Assembly: GCA_035292785.1 (NCBI GenBank)
Contig: DATDPK010000058.1
Coordinates: 1 to 21,723, forward strand
DNA length: 21,723 nt
Origin: CABMGU01 sp035292785
GTDB lineage: Archaea; Nanobdellota; Nanobdellia; Woesearchaeales; ARS49
Direction: 5' to 3'
This document shows, piece after piece, positions 1 through 4,670 of the stretch; positions within the stretch are counted from its first letter, which is position 1, and each line of letters starts with the position of its first letter. The notes below the pieces were generated by a model that searched no databases, was not told the DNA's origin, and saw nothing but the letters and a program-made list of their open reading frames with translations. The translations under genes and the position numbers were made by a program.

Positions 1-145
1 ATCATTCAAAGACGTAACAAACCCAAAGATTGGTTTGACCATGAGACAGCCAGGACTAGGAAAAATGGAATGGATAACAGCAGAAGAAGCACCGGCTGAA
101 AAACCAGAAGAAAAAACTGAAAAGAAAACCAAGGAGAAAAAATGA
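1..145 (+). CDS. rpo7: RNA polymerase subunit Rpo7 (RpoE'), C-terminal fragment
   Basis: The frame is open from the window edge (first full codon at 2) to TGA at 143-145, giving 47 residues. It contains KIGLTMRQPGLGKMEWI, the typical C-terminal strand of archaeal Rpo7 (Rpb7 homologue), the subunit that forms the stalk with Rpo4 and binds nascent RNA. A lysine/glutamate-rich tail of about 20 residues follows, beyond the usual end of the family. The stop overlaps the start of spt4 (ATGA), and the neighbour order rpo7-spt4-eS24-eS31 is the standard archaeal cluster, which supports the call strongly. The N-terminal part lies outside the window. Confidence 0.9.
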   Translation, partial: SFKDVTNPKIGLTMRQPGLGKMEWITAEEAPAEKPEEKTEKKTKEKK

Positions 146-330
146 GTAAGAAAAAAGCGTGCAAAAGATGCAAATACTTTTTCGAAGGAGATGAATGCCC
201 GTTGTGCAAAAGCACACAATCAGTCACAAACTGGAAAGGCAGAATCTACATAATAGACACAAAAGCAAGCGCGATAGCAAACAAAATAGGCGTTGACAAA
301 GACGGAGAATACGCAATCAAGGTGACATAA
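142..330 (+). CDS. spt4: Transcription elongation factor Spt4 (RpoE'')
   Basis: This 62-residue protein has CxxC pairs at the N-terminus (CKRC and CPLC), which form the zinc site of archaeal Spt4. They are followed by the conserved WKGRIYIID strand and a KIG..GEYAIKV end. Spt4 binds the NGN domain of Spt5 and makes RNA polymerase processive. The length matches archaeal Spt4 (about 60 residues). The start is fixed by the 4-nt ATGA overlap with rpo7, and the stop overlaps the eS24 start by one base (taATG), so translation of the three genes is probably coupled. Confidence 0.93.
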   Translation: MSKKKACKRCKYFFEGDECPLCKSTQSVTNWKGRIYIIDTKASAIANKIGVDKDGEYAIKVT

Positions 331-629
331 TGGAAATAGAAATCAAGACAAAGAAAGAAAACCCACTATTACAGCGCAATGAAATACACGGAACTGTAAG
401 CTTCACAGGAGCAACACCAAGCAACAAGCAATTGCAGGAAGAACTGGCAAAGAAATTAGGAGTACAGCCGGAATTAGTTGCGATAAGAGGCATTTACGGC
501 AAATTTGGAACAGAAAAGGCCAAGTTTGAAGCAGTTGCTTACGCTACAAAAGAACAATTTGACAAAATAGAGCCAAAGAAGAAAGAAAAAGCAGCAGCGC
601 CAGGCGCAGCACCGGCAGAGGCGAAGTAA
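330..629 (+). CDS. rps24e: Small-subunit ribosomal protein eS24
   Basis: This 99-residue protein starts MEIEIKTKKENPLLQRNE, the hallmark of eS24 (rRNA-binding protein of the small subunit). It continues with the typical VSF.GATPS motif, a helix around the LAKKLGV region, and IRGIYGKFG. A low-complexity Lys/Ala/Pro tail ends the protein, as is common in archaeal versions. It starts inside the stop of spt4 and ends directly against the ATG of the next gene, so it is part of a translationally coupled operon. No separate promoter is visible. Confidence 0.95.
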   Translation: MEIEIKTKKENPLLQRNEIHGTVSFTGATPSNKQLQEELAKKLGVQPELVAIRGIYGKFGTEKAKFEAVAYATKEQFDKIEPKKKEKAAAPGAAPAEAK

Positions 630-830
630 ATGGCAGAAAAGAAAGCACCAGCAAAGAAAGGACCGCCACAGAAAGGCGCCTGGAAATTGTATGAGAAGAA
701 AGGCGACAAGCTTGAACGCAAGAACAAAAGCTGTCCAAAATGTGGCCAAGGATTCTTCATGGCGCAACACGAAGACAGATTATACTGCGGCGGATGCGGG
801 TATACAGAATTCCAGAAGAAGCAAAAATAA
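630..830 (+). CDS. rps27ae: Small-subunit ribosomal protein eS31 (S27ae)
   Basis: This 66-residue zinc-ribbon ribosomal protein has a basic N-terminus rich in Lys/Ala/Pro, a WKLYE segment, then CPKCG and CGGCG, which give the four zinc-binding cysteines. In archaea this protein is not fused to ubiquitin, as here. The ATG follows the eS24 stop without a gap. It is the last gene of the operon. In many archaea kae1 (KEOPS) follows this cluster, but here a long non-coding tract follows instead. Confidence 0.95.
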   Translation: MAEKKAPAKKGPPQKGAWKLYEKKGDKLERKNKSCPKCGQGFFMAQHEDRLYCGGCGYTEFQKKQK

Positions 831-832
831 GA

Positions 833-840
833 TTATTTTT
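833..840 (+). terminator. Possible oligo-T terminator of the rpo7-eS31 operon
   Basis: The sequence ttattttt begins three bases after the eS31 stop. Archaeal RNA polymerase stops at oligo-T tracts without needing a hairpin. Five consecutive Ts is near the lower limit, so this is only a candidate. Confidence 0.35.
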
Positions 841-872
841 CTAAGCAATTAAGCTCGAAAACACTCCTCATG

Positions 873-893
873 TCGGAAAGCTTCGCTTTCCGA
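873..893. repeat. Perfect hairpin, 9-bp stem
   Basis: TCGGAAAGC and GCTTTCCGA flank a TTC loop. The base pairing is perfect. Confidence 0.85.
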
Positions 894-898
894 GCACC

Positions 899-921
899 TC
901 AAAAACGCTACGCGTTTTTGA
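899..921. repeat. Perfect hairpin, 10-bp stem
   Basis: TCAAAAACGC and GCGTTTTTGA flank a TAC loop. Read on the + strand, the second arm ends in a T run, so it could also act as a terminator-like element. Confidence 0.85.
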
Positions 922-1007
922 CGCGATGTCCTCAGAACTCTGTTCAGTCGGACTTGTTCGTCGAATTCTTATGAAAAAAGTGAAATGGAGGGGTCAAGGC
1001 GTGTCGC

Positions 1008-1029
1008 CAAACTTTTATCAAAAAGTTTG
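1008..1029. repeat. Perfect hairpin, 9-bp stem
   Basis: CAAACTTTT and AAAAGTTTG flank an ATCA loop. Confidence 0.8.
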
Positions 1030-1044
1030 ATCAAAAATACTCAA

Positions 1045-1063
1045 GTGGGATCTGCGATCCCAC
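1045..1063. repeat. Perfect hairpin, 8-bp stem
   Basis: GTGGGATC and GATCCCAC flank a TGC loop. Confidence 0.85.
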
Positions 1064-1074
1064 GACATACCGAC

Positions 1075-1087
1075 AGTGCTTCGCACT
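1075..1087. repeat. Short perfect hairpin, 5-bp stem
   Basis: AGTGC and GCACT flank a TTC loop, the same loop as at 873-893. Confidence 0.7.
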
Positions 1088-1186
1088 AGAATAGTGAAAT
1101 GGAGGGGCCAAGGCGTTTAGCTTTGCGCTCAGCACGAGGCCCGGGTTATGCTGGGAGTTGCGCACGCGTCTACCAGCACTTATCCT

Positions 1187-1289
1187 TCAAAAATTTCTAT
1201 TCATAAGTATGATATGGAATTTTTGACAGTGATCGGAAAACCATGCGTCTTGTTTTGAAGAGCACAATGGTTTCCCGACACTTCACTGT
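1187..1289. repeat. Two adjacent long imperfect stem-loops
   Basis: The first (1187-1226) pairs TCAAAAATT with AATTTTTGA and continues through a mostly paired stem to an apical CATA-AG-TATG. The second (1226-1289) is closed by ACAGTG/CACTGT. It then pairs TCGGAAAACCAT (1233-1244) with ATGGTTTCCCGA (1267-1278), 11 of 12 matching, and carries an inner TCTT/AAGA stem with a GTTTTG loop. Nested pairing of this length is unlikely by chance and suggests a folded transcript or a mobile-element end. Confidence 0.7.
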
Positions 1290-1375
1290 TCTTTCCACAT
1301 TTTTGGATTTCCTCTGAAAAAGAATTAAGCAAGCCGAAGATAAATAACTAATGTAGAGACAGTACGGCTAATACG

Positions 1376-1657
1376 TTAACAGGCAAAACCAGTAACAACA
1401 GTCCTGCCACGGCCAAACATTATGTCACAACGATTATTGCAGGCAGCGTCATTGTAAGCTTCAAAACTTCTAACTCTAACAGGCTGAACGTGAATACCCA
1501 TAGGATTACCGTAAAAGTCAAACTGAGTAATCTCACAACAGCAGGCTTTCTCTATAATAGTAGCGCCGGTATTAACTTGATTCATACCAATAAAGCTGAC
1601 AATTCCAACAGCAATAACAGCAACTAAAGAAAAAAATGCAATAGATTTCTCGTTCAT
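1376..1657 (-). CDS. Small membrane-anchored cysteine-rich protein, unknown function
   Basis: I do not recognise this 93-residue family. Residues 6-24 form one hydrophobic segment (SIAFFSLVAVIAVGIVSFIG) after a short charged N-terminus, so it is either a cleaved signal or an N-terminal anchor with the rest outside. The outer part has a CCC run near residue 39 and further single cysteines (NDAACNNRCD, GFAC), enough for disulfides or metal binding. On the minus strand an AT-rich box (CATTTTAATACTC, about 1679-1691) lies about 26 nt before the ATG, consistent with a leaderless transcript. It is divergent to another small cysteine-rich exported protein, which suggests a shared extracytoplasmic setting. 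Confidence 0.65.
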   Translation of the reverse strand: MNEKSIAFFSLVAVIAVGIVSFIGMNQVNTGATIIEKACCCEITQFDFYGNPMGIHVQPVRVRSFEAYNDAACNNRCDIMFGRGRTVVTGFAC

Positions 1658-1707
1658 ACAGAATCCAAACAGAAAAGAGTATTAAAATGTTGTGTACGAC
1701 AGAACAT

Positions 1708-1718
1708 TTTTATATAAT
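1708..1718 (+). promoter_or_regulatory. TATA box for the 1737 gene (leaderless)
   Basis: tttatataata is centred near 1713. Transcription starting about 26 nt downstream would begin at the ATG of 1737. This decides between two in-frame starts, 1692 (upstream of the box) and 1737, in favour of 1737. Confidence 0.7.
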
Positions 1719-1736
1719 ATACTGCTAATCACGGAT

Positions 1737-2129
1737 ATGTCAAAAAGAGGAGAGGCACTTTACATATTTCTCGCATTTGCAGTCATAGCAACAGTTGGGC
1801 TAACATATGCAATGCTTTCCAATGAGCCAACAGGCCTATGGGGAGAAGGGCTTGACTGCCAATCACAATGCTTTGGAACAGAAGGCGGAGAACCGCTTGT
1901 TGGACAAGAGCATCTAGGAGGCGCGAACTTGCGCCAGTGCTTAGCAGACTGCCAAGCAGGAATACCGCCACAACAACAGCAAGTTCAGGAATGCTACACT
2001 TGCAATGGCGGCGGCGTACTGCAGAAGCTGACAGCAGAAGACCAATCAGAAGCGCAAATAATGTGCGAGCGAGCAGCAGGCTCATCAGCAACAATAACAA
2101 ATGTTGAACAAGGCCCCTGCCAATACTGA
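1737..2129 (+). CDS. Secreted or membrane-anchored cysteine-rich protein, unknown function
   Basis: This is a 130-residue protein when started at MSKRGEALY, the start supported by the TATA box just upstream; the longer frame from 1692 would begin before the promoter. Residues 6-26 are hydrophobic (YIFLAFAVIATVGLTYAML), a signal anchor. The exported part carries cysteines in pairs (DCQSQC, QCLADC, ECYTC) plus single ones near the end, and a QQQQ stretch. The spacing looks like a disulfide-rich extracellular domain. I do not recognise the family. Six Ts follow the stop (2133-2138), a probable terminator. Confidence 0.65.
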   Translation: MSKRGEALYIFLAFAVIATVGLTYAMLSNEPTGLWGEGLDCQSQCFGTEGGEPLVGQEHLGGANLRQCLADCQAGIPPQQQQVQECYTCNGGGVLQKLTAEDQSEAQIMCERAAGSSATITNVEQGPCQY

Positions 2130-2132
2130 TTC

Positions 2133-2138
2133 TTTTTT
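2133..2138 (+). terminator. Oligo-T terminator candidate
   Basis: TTTTTT lies 4 nt after the stop of the preceding + strand gene, in the gap before a convergent gene. This matches the archaeal termination signal. Confidence 0.45.
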
Positions 2139-2148
2139 GTGAAATAGC

Positions 2149-2529
2149 CTATCTTATTCCTGTATCAATGTCAATATTAATAGAAATCGTTTCTCCAGAT
2201 TTCACAACAACAGTAGCTGGAAGCGTGCCCTTGCCGAAATGCTGCTGTTTCTCAAGATCAACAACATAAGTTCCTGGAGGAAGTTCGACACTAAACGTGC
2301 CATCTGATTTCACAACAACATTCGTAACTTTGTGTTTACCTTCAAAAACAGCAATAGGCCACGCCTGAAATGTTTCAGCAGTAGGCTGACAACTCGGATC
2401 AGGAGGAATACGCTCAACAGGACAAATGGGGCCAACACTAAGCGTTCCTTCCAGAACTCCCTTTACCTGAGGCTGGACCTGACACGCCAGCATAAGCAAC
2501 AGAAGCAATGTGATACTTGTTTTTTTCAT
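2149..2529 (-). CDS. Lipoprotein-like protein with carboxypeptidase-regulatory-like beta domain
   Basis: The 126-residue protein begins with KK followed by a leucine-rich signal and LMLAC, which resembles a lipobox with Cys16 as the lipidated residue (known in bacteria, and used by some archaea). The mature part reads GTLSVGPICPVERIPPDP, then SCQP, then VKSDGTFSVELPPGTYVVDLE. This is the pattern of carboxypeptidase regulatory-like/SdrD-B-like beta sandwiches found in many secreted proteins. GGAGG lies about 6 nt before the ATG (2534-2538 region), a clear Shine-Dalgarno site, unlike the leaderless neighbours. The precise role is unknown; surface attachment or ligand binding is plausible. Confidence 0.7.
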   Translation of the reverse strand: MKKTSITLLLLLMLACQVQPQVKGVLEGTLSVGPICPVERIPPDPSCQPTAETFQAWPIAVFEGKHKVTNVVVKSDGTFSVELPPGTYVVDLEKQQHFGKGTLPATVVVKSGETISINIDIDTGIR

Positions 2530-2691
2530 AAAGCCTCCGATTGGCCCAGTGCATAGTAGTGATTTCCCTAAACGCTTTACTGATTCTGAATTTCTGAAAT
2601 GATGGCAAGTATAAATAAATTGTGAAACGAACCACTAATGTGATTTCTTAATGTGAGCTAAAAATGCACGAGCGCTTCTTGTAGACTCCCG

Positions 2692-2806
2692 CCCCATTAT
2701 TCTATGCATCGAGAATTATAATTTTATCGCTCTTTTGGCTTCATTCATTTTTGCTTTGCTGCCGTCGTTTGCGTCGGCTCGAGGAGCACCCCATTATTCG
2801 ATACAT
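2692..2806. repeat. 18-bp imperfect direct repeat (2692-2709 and 2789-2806)
   Basis: CCCCATTATTCTATGCAT and CCCCATTATTCGATACAT differ at two positions. The second copy lies inside the last codons of the YdeI-like gene and the first lies beyond its stop. Confidence 0.6.
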
Positions 2807-3299
2807 AGGGTTCGGAACATAGGTTACGGTTAAAACAACATGGTCTTCGCTTTCCGGCCTTGAGCATCGCGCATGCATTCTCGATTCGTCGCCTACGCGT
2901 TTCCGGTTGTTTGGTTAAGCGTATCCATCGAATCCAGTCCCAGCGCGCGTTTGGCGTGATATTCATCCATAGGGTGTGTGCCTGTGGGGCGGCCGCTAGA
3001 GCTTTCTTCAAATCCGCTGGCACCTCGGGTTCCGGCCATTCTTTAGTCGGCTCAATCGCCAGCGTTACAGTGTCTCCTGCGTCTGCTCCAGTGGCTTCGC
3101 GCATGGTTTTGTTGAACCTGAACCAGTGGCTTCCCTTACCGTCTGGTTCGAGCGCGGCTTTAAAGCGGAAACCATTGATGGTTCCCTCAACCATTGTCAT
3201 GCCTCGTGATGGAAGCTTCGCACTTGCGCTCTTAGGCAGCCCGAGAATGGTCCATGAGCTGATTTTAAACAGTTTAGCTTCAAAACGGATTGCCGACAT
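2745..3299 (-). CDS. DUF1905 + YdeI/OmdA-like protein, probably acquired from bacteria
   Basis: With the start at MSAIRFEAKL this protein has 184 residues. ATG at 3297-3299 has AAGGAG 9 nt upstream, so it is preferred to the ATG nine codons earlier. Residues 1-85 look like the DUF1905 beta barrel (VEGTINGFRFKAALEPDG, FNKTMREATGADAGDTV). Residues 90-150 look like the YdeI/OmdA helical part (PADLKKALAAAPQA, WIRWIRLTKQPETRRRRIENA, MLKAG). The family is mainly bacterial, linked to bacteriocin tolerance, with no settled biochemistry. The gene is visibly more GC-rich than its surroundings. The last 25 or so residues after RRPCC fall in short repeats and look like read-through into flanking DNA. It lies 41 nt after a tRNA gene with no obvious promoter between them. 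Confidence 0.75.
   Translation of the reverse strand: MSAIRFEAKLFKISSWTILGLPKSASAKLPSRGMTMVEGTINGFRFKAALEPDGKGSHWFRFNKTMREATGADAGDTVTLAIEPTKEWPEPEVPADLKKALAAAPQAHTLWMNITPNARWDWIRWIRLTKQPETRRRRIENACAMLKAGKRRPCCFNRNLCSEPYVSNNGVLLEPTQTTAAKQK
2803..2830. repeat. 14-bp tandem repeat, imperfect
   Basis: ACATAGGGTTCGGA (2803-2816) is followed directly by ACATAGGTTACGGT (2817-2830). It encodes part of the atypical C-terminal tail of the YdeI-like gene. Confidence 0.55.
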
Positions 3300-3340
3300 A
3301 TTTCCTTGCTCCTTGATTATGCTCACATTAGTATTGCTGA

Positions 3341-3426
3341 AGCCTCCAGAGGGAATTGCACCCTCGACCTGCGGTTCTTTTGGATAACATACAAAACCGC
3401 CGCTATGGCTACTAAGCTACGGAGGC
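3341..3426 (-). tRNA. tRNA-Thr (anticodon TGT) with a 13-nt intron
   Basis: Acceptor arms GCCTCCG and TGGAGGC form seven pairs, with U as discriminator base at 3341, as expected for archaeal tRNA-Thr. D arm 3402-3417, anticodon arm 3371-3400 and T arm 3349-3365 (GAGGG/CCCTC) are present; the variable loop is AGGTC. The anticodon is at 3391-3393. Removing 3377-3389 leaves the anticodon loop TTTGTAA closed by GCGGT/ACCGC and a 73-nt mature tRNA without CCA. Oddities: the T loop is TGCAATT (G at position 55 instead of U), the D loop is AGTAGCCA (C at 19 instead of G), and pair 13-22 is T-T. The canonical intron site and a well-placed TATA box argue that it is expressed. Confidence 0.87.
3377..3389 (-). 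other. tRNA-Thr intron at position 37/38 with bulge-helix-bulge splice motif
   Basis: In the precursor, TTTG (loop positions 32-35) pairs with CAAA inside the intron, giving the 4-bp central helix. A 3-nt bulge TAT holds the 5' cut (TA^T) and a 3-nt bulge AGA holds the 3' cut (AG^A). The anticodon stem closes the other side. Both cuts fall at the usual positions for the archaeal splicing endonuclease (EndA). The terminal loop side has only one extra pair, so it is a slightly relaxed motif. Confidence 0.82.
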
Positions 3427-3454
3427 AAACTTTCTGAAAGTAGCTTCAGAGCAC

Positions 3455-3464
3455 TATAAAAAGC
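3455..3464 (-). promoter_or_regulatory. TATA box for tRNA-Thr
   Basis: CTTTTTATAG on the minus strand is centred about 26 nt before a predicted start near 3434, which gives an 8-nt leader in front of the tRNA. The leader contains a small palindrome (3429-3441, ACTTTC/GAAAGT). Confidence 0.65.
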
Positions 3465-3471
3465 TTTTCCA

Positions 3472-3552
3472 TAGAGAATTTTGAAAAGTCATCAAAATTG
3501 TCAAAATTCTCTAGGCGGACTTTGACAAGAATGAGAGTTTTCAAAGTCTGCC
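3472..3552. repeat. Two tandem inverted repeats between divergent promoters
   Basis: The first repeat has 13-bp perfect arms, TAGAGAATTTTGA (3472-3484) and TCAAAATTCTCTA (3501-3513). The second, directly adjacent, has 12-bp arms GGCGGACTTTGA (3514-3525) and TCAAAGTCTGCC (3541-3552) with one G-T pair. The arms of the two are similar to each other (TTTGA/TCAAA cores). They sit between the tRNA-Thr promoter and the promoter at 3561, so operator or structured-RNA roles are possible. Confidence 0.75.
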
Positions 3553-3560
3553 ATAGCAAA

Positions 3561-3569
3561 TTTTATATA
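3561..3569 (+). promoter_or_regulatory. TATA box of the adk operon
   Basis: ttttatata is centred near 3565, 26 nt before the ATG at 3592, so the transcript would be leaderless. Confidence 0.7.
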
Positions 3570-3591
3570 CAGCGCACAAGAGCTAAAGAAT

Positions 3592-4053
3592 ATGACAAAA
3601 GAAGCGTATGAAAAGCTGAAAAAAGAGTTTGGAATACTGCCAGATTATGACAAAATAAACAAAGAGTTTGAAATAAGCACAATAGAGAAAACAGACTTCC
3701 TGCTAAGAGAAATAAAAAGAAAAATAGCGCAAAGAATTGAACCAGTGATGGACTTACTGGAACGCACGATAAACCCAGACCCAAACAGCTTTTCAGACCT
3801 GTGCGAATGCAGATGCTTCACAAACGGAGAGAAAAGACAAATAATAGATGTTTTCAGGCACCTGATGGAACAATACAGGTCATTAATGGAAACAGACCTC
3901 ATAGGAGAAGACAAACTGGACGCAGAAACAATAAGAAAAATTCATGATATCTGGCAGCAAGAGAAAAAACAAGTCCTGCCCTTCCTCAAAAAAATACGCG
4001 AATGCTGGCAAAAACACGTTGAGCCAAAAGAAATACTGGAGTATTTGGGATGA
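3592..4053 (+). CDS. Conserved-looking helical protein upstream of adenylate kinase, unknown function
   Basis: This 153-residue protein is almost entirely charged and helical, with no signal or membrane segment. It starts with a Lys/Glu-rich amphipathic stretch (EAYEKLKKEFG) and has one cysteine cluster in the middle (LCECRC, about residues 70-75). I cannot assign a family. Its stop codon overlaps the adk start (ATGA, 4050-4053), so the two are co-translated and may be functionally linked. The TATA box at 3561-3569 puts transcription start at the ATG. Confidence 0.75.
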   Translation: MTKEAYEKLKKEFGILPDYDKINKEFEISTIEKTDFLLREIKRKIAQRIEPVMDLLERTINPDPNSFSDLCECRCFTNGEKRQIIDVFRHLMEQYRSLMETDLIGEDKLDAETIRKIHDIWQQEKKQVLPFLKKIRECWQKHVEPKEILEYLG

Positions 4054-4670
4054 ACATAGTCCTATTAGGACCACAAGGCTCAGGCAAAGGAACACAAGCA
4101 CAACTTCTCGCTGAAAAATACGGACTAACACACATCTCCACAGGAGACTTGATAAGAGAAGGAGTACAGAAAAAAGACCCTGTTGCCATGAAAATCAAGG
4201 AACACCTGGACAAAGGAAAGCTCGCGCCAGACAAATATGTGATAAAGCTTGTTAAACAGAACTTAAGCGAACAAAACGCAATAGACGGGTTTCCAAGAAC
4301 ACTCCAGCAGGCAGAAGCGCTGGATGAAATAATACAACTTGACCTGGTAATAGAAATAAAAATACCAGACGACGAATCAGTTAAACGACTGTCAGCAAGA
4401 AGACAATGCAAACAATGCAGGGCAATATTCGGAACAGAAGCCCCGCCAAGAAAGAAAGATGTTTGCAACAGATGCGGCGGAGAACTATTCCAAAGAGAAG
4501 ACGACAAACCAGAAGCGATCAAGAAAAGACTAGAGATATACCACGAAGAAACAGAGCCATTGCTGGAATATTACAAGCCAAGAAAAATAGTACACTCAGT
4601 AGACGGAACAAAAAGCATAGAAGACGTGTTCAAACAGATATGCGATGTCATAGAAAAGACTGCCTTATGA
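4050..4670 (+). CDS. adk: Adenylate kinase, zinc-LID type
   Basis: This 206-residue enzyme interconverts 2 ADP and ATP + AMP. The P-loop GPQGSGKGT is at residues 7-15, the AMP-binding segment STGDLIR at 30-36 and DGFPRT at 79-84. The LID carries four cysteines (120, 123, 139, 142) that form a structural zinc site, and RLEIYHEETEPLLEYY at the end is standard. It is the bacterial-type Adk fold, not the trimeric archaeal AdkA, as seen in a number of archaeal lineages. GGAG about 9 nt before the ATG supports the start. The 3' end overlaps the convergent truD by 23 nt. Confidence 0.95.
   Translation: MNIVLLGPQGSGKGTQAQLLAEKYGLTHISTGDLIREGVQKKDPVAMKIKEHLDKGKLAPDKYVIKLVKQNLSEQNAIDGFPRTLQQAEALDEIIQLDLVIEIKIPDDESVKRLSARRQCKQCRAIFGTEAPPRKKDVCNRCGGELFQREDDKPEAIKKRLEIYHEETEPLLEYYKPRKIVHSVDGTKSIEDVFKQICDVIEKTAL

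Larger units (their letters stand above)
979..1116. repeat. 24-bp direct repeat pair (979-1002 and 1093-1116)
   Basis: Two copies of a 24-nt unit (beginning agtgaaatggagggg, ending caaggcgt) differ only at position 16 (t994 versus c1108). Their starts are 114 nt apart. Three hairpins (1008-1029, 1045-1063, 1075-1087) lie between the copies. Confidence 0.85.
831..1375. other. Gene-free, hairpin-rich tract of unknown function
   Basis: No convincing coding frame runs through these 545 nt. The tract holds at least five short hairpins with perfect stems and 3-4 nt loops, a 24-bp direct repeat, a paired element near 1126-1161 (TGCGC/GCGCA outer stem), and two long imperfect stem-loops at 1187-1289. 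I looked for conserved cores of RNase P RNA, SRP RNA, 5S rRNA and a tRNA on both strands and found none. It could encode a structured RNA, be a cluster of palindromic repeats, or be a remnant of a mobile element. Confidence 0.6.

Noticed and set aside
831..1375. RNase P RNA, SRP RNA, 5S rRNA or tRNA in the hairpin tract
   Set aside because: A GAGGAAATCC string on the minus strand resembles part of an RNase P core, but no other conserved block follows; no SRP helix 8 motif and no tRNA arms were found.
831..1375. CRISPR array
   Set aside because: Only two copies of a repeat are present, with hairpins rather than unique spacers between them, and no cas genes are in the window.
1692..1736. Upstream ATG extending the cysteine-rich protein by 15 residues
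   Set aside because: It lies upstream of the TATA box at 1708-1718, and the next ATG (1737) is exactly at the expected leaderless start.
2531..2538. Attachment-site copy of the tRNA-Thr 3' end (AAGCCTCC)
   Set aside because: Only 8 bases match, and they are the Shine-Dalgarno site of the lipoprotein-like gene; no integrase is present.
2580..2640. C/D box small RNA suggested by TGATGG and CTGA strings
   Set aside because: The boxes do not occur in the order and spacing needed for a C/D guide RNA.
2860..3387. Open frame of 175 codons on the + strand opposite the YdeI-like gene
   Set aside because: It overlaps the tRNA-Thr gene and has no family pattern, while the minus strand frame matches DUF1905/YdeI.
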